A stretch of 64,000 nt of DNA from the NCBI GenBank assembly GCA_017303395.1, contig JAFLBN010000002.1, positions 124,001 through 188,000 on the forward strand, written 5' to 3'. The stretch is from Chitinophagales bacterium. GTDB lineage: Bacteria > Bacteroidota > Bacteroidia > Chitinophagales > Chitinophagaceae. The notes beneath the pieces were generated by a model, which ran no database searches, was not told where the DNA came from, and saw only the letters and a list, made by a program, of their open reading frames with translations. Shown here piece by piece: positions 25,958 to 34,834 of this stretch (position 1 is its first letter; each line of letters begins with the position of its first letter). Made by a program: the position numbers and the translations under genes.

Positions 25958-26359
25958 ATGCGCAAGGTTACCTTCATTTCTATATTAGTCATTCTGTTAT
26001 TAGTAACAGGTTATACCTATTGGTTTTACTACAATCCATATAGCGAAGGTAGCCGTGAGGGTGTGCTGCAAAAATTCTCCAGAAAAGGCAATGTTTTCAA
26101 AACCTATGAGGGTGAAATGATACAACTTGGCTTTGGTCAGCGTGGCGCTGCTATCAATTCTCAGTATTACTACTTTAGCGTAGCAGACGAAAAACTAGCA
26201 GATAGCCTTGAAGAGTGCCTTGGCAAGATAGTTCGTCTGCATTATGTACAGTATCGAAAAAACCTACCTTGGCGTGGCGAAAACTACAACAAGCAAAATG
26301 CCGAAGGTGGACAGTATGTAGTAGACCGTATCGAGAAAGTAGAGAACGCTACTTACTAA
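25958..26359 (+). CDS. Membrane-anchored hypothetical protein
   Basis: 133 residues. A hydrophobic N-terminal anchor (residues 5-26) precedes a small extracytoplasmic domain with GVLQKFSRKGNVFKTYEGEM and RLHYVQYRKNLPWRGE, a pattern I have seen in conserved Bacteroidota proteins without known function. It begins 52 bases after the glycosyltransferase gene and may be the third gene of that operon. Its TAA shares three bases with the stop of the convergent methylase gene (CTAA). Confidence 0.65.
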   Translation: MRKVTFISILVILLLVTGYTYWFYYNPYSEGSREGVLQKFSRKGNVFKTYEGEMIQLGFGQRGAAINSQYYYFSVADEKLADSLEECLGKIVRLHYVQYRKNLPWRGENYNKQNAEGGQYVVDRIEKVENATY

Positions 26360-27057
26360 GCCAGTAACAAAAACACTGCAGGTGCTTTGGGCAATTCAGG
26401 CTTTTGTTGTTTCCACTCGTTTATAGTTTTTGTTTTGATGTAGCTGTCTTCTGCAGACACATTAACTGCTATACACAGTCTGGTATTACCTTGACATTGT
26501 TTTAGCAACTCATCAAGAAACTGGTTGTTTCTATAAGGTGTTTCGATGAAAATCTGTGTCTGGTTTTCTTTCTTGGAATGAGCCTCCAATGCTTTCAGTT
26601 TTTGCGTGCGTGCAGGGTCTTTTATTGGTAAATAGCCATTGAAAGCAAAAGACTGTCCATTAAGGCCTGAAGCCATCAACGACAAAATAATAGATGACGG
26701 TCCTGTTAACGGCACTACTGTAGCTCCAATACTATGTGCAATACCAGCTAGTTCTGCACCGGGATCTGCTATGCCCGGGCACCCTGCCTCGCTCATCACA
26801 CCTACCTGTTTCCCTTCATTCAGCCATTTTTTGAGCAATGCTATATCTGCACCGTTATGCTTATCTATCTCCGAAAAATGCATTTCATCTATCACCAGTT
26901 CTTTGTGCAAAGACTTTAGGAAACGTCTTGCAGTACGCACGTTCTCTACAAAATAGTATTGCAGCGTGGTAGTATGTGTATACACTTCTGCAGGAAGCGT
27001 ATGCAGTGCATTCTCAGCAATTGTAATTGGTACCAGATATAATGTTCCCTTGCTCAT
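26356..27057 (-). CDS. Tetrapyrrole-methylase family SAM methyltransferase, RsmI-like
   Basis: 233 residues. GTLYLVPITI at the start, GVMSEAGCPGIADPG (about 95-110), PLTGPSSIILSLMASGL (about 126-142) and IFIETPYRN identify the RsmI branch of the tetrapyrrole methylase superfamily, which 2'-O-methylates C1402 of 16S rRNA. It is shorter than canonical RsmI (about 285 residues) because the C-terminal part is reduced, so it may be the second, divergent paralogue commonly seen in Bacteroidota. A -7 box lies only seven bases before the ATG. Confidence 0.82.
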   Translation of the reverse strand: MSKGTLYLVPITIAENALHTLPAEVYTHTTTLQYYFVENVRTARRFLKSLHKELVIDEMHFSEIDKHNGADIALLKKWLNEGKQVGVMSEAGCPGIADPGAELAGIAHSIGATVVPLTGPSSIILSLMASGLNGQSFAFNGYLPIKDPARTQKLKALEAHSKKENQTQIFIETPYRNNQFLDELLKQCQGNTRLCIAVNVSAEDSYIKTKTINEWKQQKPELPKAPAVFLLLA

Positions 27058-27064
27058 CTGGTAT

Positions 27065-27072
27065 CAAAAATA
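27065..27072 (-). promoter_or_regulatory. -7 box of the RsmI-like gene
   Basis: TATTTTTG on the reverse strand, exact TAnnTTTG match. The ATG begins seven bases downstream, so transcripts would be leaderless or nearly so. Confidence 0.6.
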
Positions 27073-27108
27073 AGGTAATGTTGTATAATCTTTATCTTTA
27101 TAAAACAT

Positions 27109-27453
27109 ATGAACAGTTTAGTTCAAACAATAATAAAACAGCTAGATAGTCTTAACAGTGCTAGGGTAGATGATTTATATTTTTATTTAGACGGTAATAT
27201 ATTCTCAGTTGCGTTTAATACACGATGGTTATACTACGAGCGTATAACTCGTTCTGAATTTTTATCTGAAATAGATGAATTAAAAAAACTATTTGATAGA
27301 TTTCTAAATGTTTATCCTGAGTTTAAGTTATATCTAAATGACAAGCAAATTATTTATAAACTGTGGTACACAGAAGACAAGAGCTATTCCTTCACAATAT
27401 GTGAGGAAAAAAATGATACTATTTATTGGAGTCCTAATATAAAAGAATTATAA
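27109..27453 (+). CDS. Small hypothetical protein, AT-rich
   Basis: 114 residues that I do not recognise. No signal peptide or membrane segment. Rich in Tyr, Phe, Leu, Asp and Lys, with alternating helices and strands (FYLDGNIFSVAF, RWLYYERIT, FKLYLNDKQIIYKLWY). Its codons are more AT-biased than those of the neighbours (many AAA, TTA, TTT), which hints at a foreign or fast-evolving gene. It ends four bases before the glycosylase gene. Confidence 0.6.
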   Translation: MNSLVQTIIKQLDSLNSARVDDLYFYLDGNIFSVAFNTRWLYYERITRSEFLSEIDELKKLFDRFLNVYPEFKLYLNDKQIIYKLWYTEDKSYSFTICEEKNDTIYWSPNIKEL

Positions 27454-27457
27454 TAAC

Positions 27458-28048
27458 TTGATACTGTCACCGTCATTTTACATGAATGAAGATGTGGTAC
27501 AGGTTGCTAAAGACCTGTTGGGCAAAGTGATTGTTACTAAGATAGATGGTATTACCACATCTGGCATTATAACAGAAACGGAGGCTTATGCGGGTATTAC
27601 AGACAAAGCCTCTCATGCTTATGGTGGCAGGCGTACTAACAGAACGGAAATAATGTACGCAAGGGGTGGAGTGGCATATGTATATCTGTGTTACGGCATT
27701 CATCATTTATTCAATGTCGTTACCAACGTACAGGATATACCTCATGCAGTTTTGATACGTGCTATAGAACCTGTTAAAGGCATTGATGCAATGCTGCAAA
27801 GGCGGAAGAAAACAAAACTGCAACCACAACTAACGTCAGGACCGGGAGCAATGAGCATGGCATTGGGGATACATACTTCACATACAGGCCTATCATTGGC
27901 AAAAGGCATCATTACCATACACGATGAGGGCTTGAGTGTTGAAGATATTATTGCCACTACACGCATTGGTGTAGACTATGCTAAAGAAGATGCGTTATTA
28001 CCTTATCGTTTCTACATTGAAGGCAATAAGTTCATCAGCAAACCATAA
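27458..28048 (+). CDS. DNA-3-methyladenine glycosylase (AAG/MPG type), TTG start
   Basis: 196 residues. VAKDLLGKVIV (about 17-27), the catalytic ITETEAYAG with the base-flipping neighbourhood DKASHAYGGRRTNRTEIMY, and YVYLCYGIHHLFNVVT are diagnostic of alkyladenine DNA glycosylase, which removes 3-methyladenine and hypoxanthine from DNA. The conserved SPSFY before the first ATG (27482) belongs to the family N-terminus, and no ATG lies between it and an in-frame stop at 27440, so TTG at 27458 is the best start. A hairpin terminator follows. Confidence 0.9.
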   Translation: MILSPSFYMNEDVVQVAKDLLGKVIVTKIDGITTSGIITETEAYAGITDKASHAYGGRRTNRTEIMYARGGVAYVYLCYGIHHLFNVVTNVQDIPHAVLIRAIEPVKGIDAMLQRRKKTKLQPQLTSGPGAMSMALGIHTSHTGLSLAKGIITIHDEGLSVEDIIATTRIGVDYAKEDALLPYRFYIEGNKFISKP

Positions 28049-28053
28049 AAAAA

Positions 28054-28072
28054 GCACCTCAATGTGAGGTGC
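28054..28072. terminator. Hairpin terminator between convergent genes
   Basis: Perfect GCACCTCA/TGAGGTGC stem with a three-base loop and an A-run to the left, so it is best suited to the leftward E1 gene and also able to stop the glycosylase transcript. Confidence 0.75.
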
Positions 28073-28103
28073 AATTTCTTATTTATTGAAATTATAGGTT
28101 GCA

Positions 28104-30500
28104 CTATTCATTCATCATTTCTTCTATCACTGCAGCTATGTCTTCTGCATTTGGTTTAGAGAAATAATCACCATCTGTAGCATAAGCCGGACGGTGTGCC
28201 TGTGCTGTTATAGTACGCGGAGCAACATCCAACCACCTGTAGCCACCTTGTTTTTCCATCACTTGCTGGAACATGTATGCACTAGCACCACCCGGAACGT
28301 CTTCATCAACAAACACAATACGATTTGTTTTCTTCAGCGATTCCAGAATCATGTTATTGATATCGAAAGGCAGCAGCGTACGTACGTCAACCACCTCACA
28401 ACTAATACCTGTTGGTTCCAGATAGTTTACAATTGCTTCTTCAATCACACGCAATGTAGAACCGTAAGAAACAATTGTGATATCCGTACCCTGACGTATT
28501 ACTTCAGGTACACCAAATGGTACAGTGTATGTAGAAAGATTGGCAGGTACGTTTTCTTTTAATCGATACCCATTCAAACATTCTATTACAATACCAGGCT
28601 CATCACTTTGCAACAGCGTATTATACATACCTGCAGCCTGCGTCATATTGCGTGGCACACACAGATACATACCGCGTATGCTATTAATGATCATACCTAT
28701 CGGCGAACCACTATGCCAGATACCTTCCAGACGGTGGCCCCGTGTACGCACTATCAACGGGCATTTCTGACCACCTTTGGTACGATACAGCATTGTCGCC
28801 ACATCATCGCTCAATGGCTGCAGACCGTACAACAGATAGTCGAGATACTGTATTTCAGCTATCGGGCGCAGGCCACGCATAGCCATACCAAGACCTTGAC
28901 CTATGATTGTTGCCTCACGAATACCTACGTCAAAAATCCTGCCTTCACCATATTTTTCCTGCAATCCCGCAAAGCCCTGATTCACGTCACCAATCTTACC
29001 CAAATCTTCACCAAATGCCACAACAGCAGGGTTGTTGGCAAATGTATGGTCAAAGAACTTGTTTAATATTTCATAACCGTTCAACTGTTGTCCGTCCGGC
29101 ATAAATACCGCTGGCACTTCAGTTACCTTCATTGCACTATGACGACTTGCACTATGCAGGTGAGAAGAGAATTTATCTCTGTTATCCTGCAACAGATAGT
29201 CGTAGAAATTGCGCAAACCACGTACAGCTTCGCTGTTACCACTGCAAAGTGTCAATACACGACGAACGGTCTGCATTACGTCTTTACGAATAGGTTCGCG
29301 AATACTGTTCAGCTTAGTTATCATTTCAGCAATGGTAGCAGCATTAGGGCCACCTTCATACACTACCTGATTGCACAGGTGTGTTGCTTGCTGTATTTGT
29401 TCTTTTATCGGGTTGATGAAATTATCCCAAGCACGTTGTTTTGCATCGCGTGCTTGTTGTTTTGCATCATCTTCAATACGCAGTAGTTCTTCTTCCGCAG
29501 CTATTTCATTTGACAGGATAAACTCACGCAGTTTAGTAATACAATCCCATTCTTTTTCCCATTCCAACCTTTCTTTGCTCTTATAACGCTCATGGCTGCC
29601 CGAAGTAGAGTGGCCTTGCGGCTGTGTTACTTCCTGTACGTGGAAGATAGCAGGGATATGTGTTTCGCGTACACGGGCTATACCTTTCTGTATGGTTTCC
29701 AGCATGCCTGCATAGTCCCAACCTTTAACCTTGTATATATTCAACCCACCTGTAGCATCATCCCACTGCATACCTGCAAGTGCTTCAGAGATGGAGTTTT
29801 TTGTTGTCTGATATTTACGTGGTACAGATATACCATAGCCATCATCCCACACAAATACTGCCATAGGCACACGTAGCACACCGGCAGCATTCACAGTTTC
29901 CCAGAAAAGCCCTTCAGAAGTAGATGCGTCGCCAATAGTACAGAATATCACTTCATTACCATTGCGGGTGAATTTCTCAAAACCTTGCTGCAACTCCTGA
30001 ATATTGCGATAGCACTTAGAAGCCAATGCCAAACCTAACGCACGCACCATTTGGCCTGCTGTAGGAGATATATCACTTGAAGAATGTACATCTTGTGTCA
30101 GGTCTATCCAATCACCGTTAGCATCCAGCCAACGTGTACCATAGTGGCCGTTCATCATACGGCCTGCTGTAGATGGTTCGTTAGTCAAATCAGGATTGGC
30201 ATATAGCTGAGAGAAGAACTTCTCAATATCACTCATGCCAGTAGCAAACATCAGAGTCTGATCGCGATAGTAACCACTGCGAATATCACCTGGCTGCATA
30301 CACTTAGATACAGCTATCTGAGCCAGTTCCTTACCATCGCCGAAAATGCCGAATTTAGCCTTACCAGTCAGCACCTCGCGACGCCCGATAAGACTAGCCT
30401 CGCGGCTGGCAACGGCCAGATGATAATCTTCCAATACTCCAAGCTTGAACTCGTCAAATGACAATCTTTCTGTTTGTGTAGATGTAGCTTCCTGCAGCAT
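28104..30500 (-). CDS. 2-oxoacid dehydrogenase E1, fused alpha and beta subunits
   Basis: 798-residue fusion. The first half is an E1-alpha with the thiamine diphosphate/Mg motif IGDASTSEGLFWETVNAAG (about residues 193-211); the second half is E1-beta with FGEDLG, GIREATIIGQGLGMA and FVDEDVPGGASAYM. Such fusions in Bacteroidota usually serve the branched-chain 2-oxoacid dehydrogenase complex, giving acyl-CoA primers for iso-branched fatty acids; pyruvate is a possible alternative substrate. E2 and E3 are not adjacent. An extra linker of about 100 charged residues (around 330-430) joins the halves. A TACCTTTG box precedes the start. Confidence 0.9.
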   Translation of the reverse strand: MLQEATSTQTERLSFDEFKLGVLEDYHLAVASREASLIGRREVLTGKAKFGIFGDGKELAQIAVSKCMQPGDIRSGYYRDQTLMFATGMSDIEKFFSQLYANPDLTNEPSTAGRMMNGHYGTRWLDANGDWIDLTQDVHSSSDISPTAGQMVRALGLALASKCYRNIQELQQGFEKFTRNGNEVIFCTIGDASTSEGLFWETVNAAGVLRVPMAVFVWDDGYGISVPRKYQTTKNSISEALAGMQWDDATGGLNIYKVKGWDYAGMLETIQKGIARVRETHIPAIFHVQEVTQPQGHSTSGSHERYKSKERLEWEKEWDCITKLREFILSNEIAAEEELLRIEDDAKQQARDAKQRAWDNFINPIKEQIQQATHLCNQVVYEGGPNAATIAEMITKLNSIREPIRKDVMQTVRRVLTLCSGNSEAVRGLRNFYDYLLQDNRDKFSSHLHSASRHSAMKVTEVPAVFMPDGQQLNGYEILNKFFDHTFANNPAVVAFGEDLGKIGDVNQGFAGLQEKYGEGRIFDVGIREATIIGQGLGMAMRGLRPIAEIQYLDYLLYGLQPLSDDVATMLYRTKGGQKCPLIVRTRGHRLEGIWHSGSPIGMIINSIRGMYLCVPRNMTQAAGMYNTLLQSDEPGIVIECLNGYRLKENVPANLSTYTVPFGVPEVIRQGTDITIVSYGSTLRVIEEAIVNYLEPTGISCEVVDVRTLLPFDINNMILESLKKTNRIVFVDEDVPGGASAYMFQQVMEKQGGYRWLDVAPRTITAQAHRPAYATDGDYFSKPNAEDIAAVIEEMMNE

Positions 30501-30528
30501 ATACTGAATTACAATGTTTCTGTGAACA

Positions 30529-30536
30529 CAAAGGTA
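30529..30536 (-). promoter_or_regulatory. -7 box of the fused E1 gene
   Basis: TACCTTTG on the reverse strand, exact TAnnTTTG match, about 28 bases before the ATG. Confidence 0.65.
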
Positions 30537-30709
30537 ATCTCTAAACTACTAAAGTTCTAGGAATTATATCTTATTAAAATATAATAATATCTATAACGTA
30601 TCAGACAAAAGAAAGATAAATATTTACAGATGCATTTTAATTCATAATGCTTTAAATAGATTTGAGAATATTCATTGAAATATCCCGTCGATAATTACTT
30701 AACACTGCC

Positions 30710-31816
30710 ATGACAGCACCAAACAGGCAAACACTACACGGCCTTAATGCTTTGAGGTCATTTGCCATACTATATGTATTTATATTTCACTACACCATAC
30801 TCAGTAAACAACAACCGGAGTGGCTCACAAATATTTCGTCAATGGGCTGGACAGGCGTTGACTTATTCTTTGTGCTAAGTGGGTTTCTGATATCTTGTCA
30901 TTTGTTTGATGAAATAAAAGAGACTCAAAGCATCAATCTCAAACGTTTCTTTACCAAACGGTTTTTCAGAATTATACCAGCATTTCTGGTTATAGTAGGC
31001 CTGTATTTTCTTTTCCCTTTTTTCAGAGAAAAAGAAGCCCTGCCACCATTATGGAAATTCCTGACGTTCACGCAGAATATAGGGCTGAATATCAAAGACA
31101 ATGGTACATTTTCGCATGCATGGTCTTTATGTGTGGAAGAGCATTTTTACCTGCTATTACCCATAATATTTCTGGTGTCACTACGAATCGGTGCTTTTAA
31201 AAGGCTATCATGGTTATTAGTAATATTATTTCTGGCAGGATTAATAATAAGAATATACTCATACAATAGCCTATACTTGCCTCATTCAAATGCAGATGAT
31301 TCGTGGATGTATTGGTACCGTTATGTTTATTATCCTACATATACAAGGCTCGATGGTTTGCTGGTAGGTGTAGCAATAGCGGCACTATATAAGTTCCGTC
31401 CGGCTACTTGGCAAAAGCTATCGCGTTGGGGAAATCTCTGGATATTAATCGGAGCATGTATACTTGCAATAGCATTTAATGCTTGGGAAGATATAATGGA
31501 GTATCAGGCTTCGGTATACGGCTTTCCGTTGGTAGATATAGGCTTGGGCCTTATTGTAGCTGGAGCTGTTTCTGAAAATAGTTTTCTATATCGGCTCAAG
31601 TCAAAAATCATTAACCATATAGCCGCAATATCATACGGAATGTACCTTACACATAAAGGCATCATTCATATTACACATAGTCTACTACCTGCAGAGATCA
31701 ATCAAAGTCTGTTATTTCTTGTGAGTGCAATTACTTGCATACTGGCAGCTACAATATTGTATTGGGTAGTAGAAAAGCCTTTTATGCAAGTACGCAGAAA
31801 GCTAGTCAAAGAATAA
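30710..31816 (+). CDS. Acyltransferase family 3 (OafA/YrhL) membrane protein
   Basis: 368 residues with about ten hydrophobic segments. The family hallmarks are the N-terminal LNALRSFAILYVFIFHY with the catalytic histidine of the R...H pair, DLFFVLSGFLIS, and SHAWSLCVEEHFYLLLP. These enzymes move acetyl or other acyl groups across the membrane onto sugars of O-antigen, capsule or lipids. The C-terminal SGNH domain of long OafA forms is absent. No polysaccharide cluster surrounds it. Confidence 0.88.
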   Translation: MTAPNRQTLHGLNALRSFAILYVFIFHYTILSKQQPEWLTNISSMGWTGVDLFFVLSGFLISCHLFDEIKETQSINLKRFFTKRFFRIIPAFLVIVGLYFLFPFFREKEALPPLWKFLTFTQNIGLNIKDNGTFSHAWSLCVEEHFYLLLPIIFLVSLRIGAFKRLSWLLVILFLAGLIIRIYSYNSLYLPHSNADDSWMYWYRYVYYPTYTRLDGLLVGVAIAALYKFRPATWQKLSRWGNLWILIGACILAIAFNAWEDIMEYQASVYGFPLVDIGLGLIVAGAVSENSFLYRLKSKIINHIAAISYGMYLTHKGIIHITHSLLPAEINQSLLFLVSAITCILAATILYWVVEKPFMQVRRKLVKE

Positions 31817-31817
31817 A

Positions 31818-32174
31818 CTAATTCAATGAAACAGGTGGTATAGAAGTGGTGATGTGTGGAGTCATGCGCTGTTCTTCAATAGCAGCCTCCCAGCTTTCAC
31901 AGTTTATTACAGTAAATCTTGCAACTTCGTATTGCAGGTAGTTTATGGCTAGAATATTGTGGTCAACAAACTGGCTCTCATGCCCAAGTCTGTTGATGGT
32001 ATCCAAGTCTATATCTATTTCAGGATTTTCATTTCCGTTGCAGATAAATAGGAGACGTTTACTGCTCAATATCAACCGTCCGTTGCAGCGTTTATTGGCT
32101 GCTGTTATCATAGATGCAGGTTCACTTTTGGCTATCACTTCAATTTCCAGCAATTGCTCCAGGTACTTATTCAT
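31818..32174 (-). CDS. Small PH/GRAM-like hypothetical protein
   Basis: 118 residues, cytoplasmic. The central GRLILSSKRLLFICNG with IDIDLDTINRLG resembles a bacterial PH/GRAM-like beta-barrel, followed by a helix with CESWEAAIEEQ; function unknown. Lies 31 bases after the EamA exporter gene on the same strand and probably shares its transcript. One base separates its stop from that of the convergent acyltransferase gene. Confidence 0.55.
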   Translation of the reverse strand: MNKYLEQLLEIEVIAKSEPASMITAANKRCNGRLILSSKRLLFICNGNENPEIDIDLDTINRLGHESQFVDHNILAINYLQYEVARFTVINCESWEAAIEEQRMTPHITTSIPPVSLN

Positions 32175-32205
32175 AAAAACAGATTTTTGTTATGATAAAA
32201 ATCCG

Positions 32206-33114
32206 CTAGTCAATACCTCCTTTTTCCTCAACATATCCGCTTGCGGTAGTCCCTTGCTTCAACAATCTTAACGTTTGTAAAATTACGGAAAGTAATATTA
32301 AACCCATCCCAATATAAAAACCATAATCAAGGTCTTTATTCTCGTGATAAAAGAAAAAAGCCAGCAAAATACCATAAACAGGTTCCAGATTTACACTAAG
32401 TGTAGCCGTAAAGCTGCTAATATGCTTCAGCGCATTCAATGCCAATGACTGTGCCCACACCGTACAGCAAAGGCTAAGGACTACCAACCACAATAAGTCT
32501 GTAGATGTTGGTACAACTTTGGTATCGGGGAAATAGATTAGCTGTAATGGCATCAGCAGGGTTATGAAAATCCAGCCTGTGCCCATTTCATAGAAAACCA
32601 TCGTCCTGGAAGGATATTTTCCAGCCATTCGCTTGTTGAGAACCGTAAATACCGAGCTGAGAATAGCCGCAATAACCCCAAAAACAATCCCTAATCCGTA
32701 CAATTGCTGAAAACGATATATAAAATACACACCCGCAAGCGCCAAAGCACCTATAAAAAGTTCTACGGGATCGTGCTTGGTTTTGTTAACCAACGGGTCC
32801 AGCAGAGAAGTAAAAATACTGGCTGTTGACAGGCACACAAGTGCTATTGATGCGTTGGCAAACTTAATAGAGCCGTAAAAACCCACCCAGTGCAGACCCA
32901 TTAATATACCTATAAGGGCAAGGCTGCGTATATCTTTGGCTGGTATTTTAACCCATTGTTTGCGGTAAAACAGTATGCAGGCCATAAACAATGCCGTGAG
33001 CAGCATACGGTACCATACCAGTACAGGCGCTGTCATATCTATAGCCCTGCCCAAGACACCAGTAAAGCCCCAAAGCAGCACTGCCAGGTGCATTTGTATT
33101 AATGCTTTCTTCAT
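32206..33114 (-). CDS. EamA family (DMT) transporter
   Basis: 302 residues with ten hydrophobic segments arranged as two EamA repeats of five. LAVLLWGFTGVLGRAI in the first segment and the SVNLEPVYGILLAF motif in the ninth are typical of metabolite exporters of the drug/metabolite superfamily. Substrate unknown. The longer start at 33138 lies inside a TATGTTTG -7 box, so ATG at 33114 (MKKALIQ) is preferred. Confidence 0.85.
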   Translation of the reverse strand: MKKALIQMHLAVLLWGFTGVLGRAIDMTAPVLVWYRMLLTALFMACILFYRKQWVKIPAKDIRSLALIGILMGLHWVGFYGSIKFANASIALVCLSTASIFTSLLDPLVNKTKHDPVELFIGALALAGVYFIYRFQQLYGLGIVFGVIAAILSSVFTVLNKRMAGKYPSRTMVFYEMGTGWIFITLLMPLQLIYFPDTKVVPTSTDLLWLVVLSLCCTVWAQSLALNALKHISSFTATLSVNLEPVYGILLAFFFYHENKDLDYGFYIGMGLILLSVILQTLRLLKQGTTASGYVEEKGGID

Positions 33115-33131
33115 TTGTTGGAAAAGATGTG

Positions 33132-33139
33132 CAAACATA
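33132..33139 (-). promoter_or_regulatory. -7 box of the EamA gene
   Basis: TATGTTTG on the reverse strand, exact TAnnTTTG match, 17 bases before the chosen ATG; it overlaps the rejected upstream ATG. Confidence 0.6.
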
Positions 33140-33217
33140 CGTATTTGCCAGTGGGGGAGCCTTAAAAAATATGTTTAGAATCATTAAAAAAAATGGCTCT
33201 ACATTTTAGCAATTAGT

Positions 33218-33225
33218 TACTTTTG
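33218..33225 (+). promoter_or_regulatory. -7 box of the arginine decarboxylase gene
   Basis: TACTTTTG, exact TAnnTTTG match, leaving a leader of about 50 bases before the ATG. Confidence 0.55.
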
Positions 33226-33282
33226 TTATCCAAAATAAACAGTAGTATTTTAAACAGGCAATCCGCATTATCAGTAAGATAA

Positions 33283-34695
33283 ATGAACAATACTTACACG
33301 GACCTCGTCCATCAGACTTTTGACTTCCCACAGGAAGGTTTTGAAGTAAAAGATAATCACCTGCATTTTAATGGCCTTGACATCAAAAAGCTTATCGATA
33401 AATACGGTACGCCTTTCAAGCTCACATATCTGCCCAAAATTGGCATGCAGATAAACAAGGCCAAAAAGATGTTTAACGATGCTATTAAAAAGCATAAATA
33501 TGATGGTAGCTATTTCTACTGTTATTGTACCAAAAGCTCTCACTTTTCTTTTATAGTAGAGGAGACCTTGAAACACGGTGTACACCTTGAAACATCTTTC
33601 GCTTATGATATCGAAATCATCAAGCAACTGTACAAGCGCCGTAAAATCAATAAAGAAACCTATATCATCTGCAATGGCTTTAAAACCAAAGCCTATACTC
33701 GCAATATTGCACGCCTTATCAACGACGGCTTCAAAAACGTTGTTCCTATCCTGGATAACAAAAATGAGTTTGAAGATTATAAACGTCTTATACGCTCAAA
33801 AGATCCCGTTAATATAGGTCTACGTATTGCCAGCGAAGAAGAGCCTACTTTTGATTTCTATACATCGCGCCTCGGTATCCGCAGCAGAGATGTACTGGAG
33901 TTTTATGTAGATAAAATTAAAGGCAACGAGAAGTTTCAGCTGAAAATGCTGCACTTCTTTATGAATAAAGGCATCAAGGACGATATATACTATTGGAGCG
34001 AACTGAACAAGGTTGTAAACCTGTATTGTCAGCTTAAGAAGATATGTCCTGAACTGGATGGCCTGAATATTGGTGGTGGTTTCCCTATTAAACACTCACT
34101 TGGTTTCGATTACGATTACAACTACATGGTAAATGAGATTGTATCGAACATCAAAAAAGTATGTAAAAAGAACAAAGTTGATGTACCGAACATATATACC
34201 GAGTTTGGCTCATTTACAGTAGGTGAGAGTGGGGCAGTTATCTACAGCGTACTTGACGATAAGCAACAAAACGACCGTGAGATATGGTACATGATAGATA
34301 GCTCTTTCATTACCACATTGCCTGACACATGGGGTATAGGTGAAAAATTCCTGATGCTGCCAATCAATAAATGGGATAAAGAGTATCAGGAAGTACATCT
34401 GGGTGGCCTCACCTGCGATAGTCATGACTTCTATACTTCTGAAGAGCATATCAACGCCGTATTCCTTCCCAAAACAGATAAGGATAAGGGTTCAGACCCT
34501 CTGTATATAGGTTTCTTCCATACAGGTGCTTATCAAGACCAATTGGCGGGTTACGGAGGCATAAAACACTGTATGATACCATCGCCTAAGCACGTAGTAG
34601 TAGAATACAACAAAAATGGCGAACTGGAAGACTGGCTGTATGCTAAAGAACAGTCAGCACAAAGCATGCTGAAAATTTTAGGTTACATCAGATAA
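33283..34695 (+). CDS. speA: Fold-III PLP decarboxylase, probable arginine decarboxylase
   Basis: 470 residues of the alanine-racemase-fold (fold III) decarboxylases. K84 in YCTKSSH is placed where the PLP Schiff-base lysine lies; NIGGGFP (about residue 265) binds the cofactor phosphate, and C378 in TCDSHDF matches the active-site cysteine segment. The length is that of the short form in Bacteroidota annotated as biosynthetic arginine decarboxylase, against about 630 in E. coli SpeA: the helical insertion and C-terminal domain are missing. Likely first step of spermidine synthesis via agmatine. Diaminopimelate or carboxynorspermidine decarboxylase are less likely alternatives. Confidence 0.7.
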   Translation: MNNTYTDLVHQTFDFPQEGFEVKDNHLHFNGLDIKKLIDKYGTPFKLTYLPKIGMQINKAKKMFNDAIKKHKYDGSYFYCYCTKSSHFSFIVEETLKHGVHLETSFAYDIEIIKQLYKRRKINKETYIICNGFKTKAYTRNIARLINDGFKNVVPILDNKNEFEDYKRLIRSKDPVNIGLRIASEEEPTFDFYTSRLGIRSRDVLEFYVDKIKGNEKFQLKMLHFFMNKGIKDDIYYWSELNKVVNLYCQLKKICPELDGLNIGGGFPIKHSLGFDYDYNYMVNEIVSNIKKVCKKNKVDVPNIYTEFGSFTVGESGAVIYSVLDDKQQNDREIWYMIDSSFITTLPDTWGIGEKFLMLPINKWDKEYQEVHLGGLTCDSHDFYTSEEHINAVFLPKTDKDKGSDPLYIGFFHTGAYQDQLAGYGGIKHCMIPSPKHVVVEYNKNGELEDWLYAKEQSAQSMLKILGYIR

Positions 34696-34715
34696 TCTTA
34701 AAATATATCAATTTA

Positions 34716-34747
34716 AAAGGGCTTCATAATGAAGCCCTTTACTTTTT
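34716..34747 (+). terminator. Terminator of the decarboxylase gene
   Basis: AAAGGGCTTC and GAAGCCCTTT form a perfect 10-base-pair stem with a five-base loop, followed by ACTTTTTTT. Confidence 0.85.
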
Positions 34748-34834
34748 TTGATACTACAGTAACGTAGTAATTTAATATATTTATCAGCCGTTTATACTTA
34801 CTGACTCCTGTCTTAATAATACCTGATAGGAATA

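Noticed and set aside
28608-29486. Several ORFs antisense to the fused E1 gene
   Set aside because: Compositional shadows of a long conserved gene; none has a promoter box or recognisable motif.
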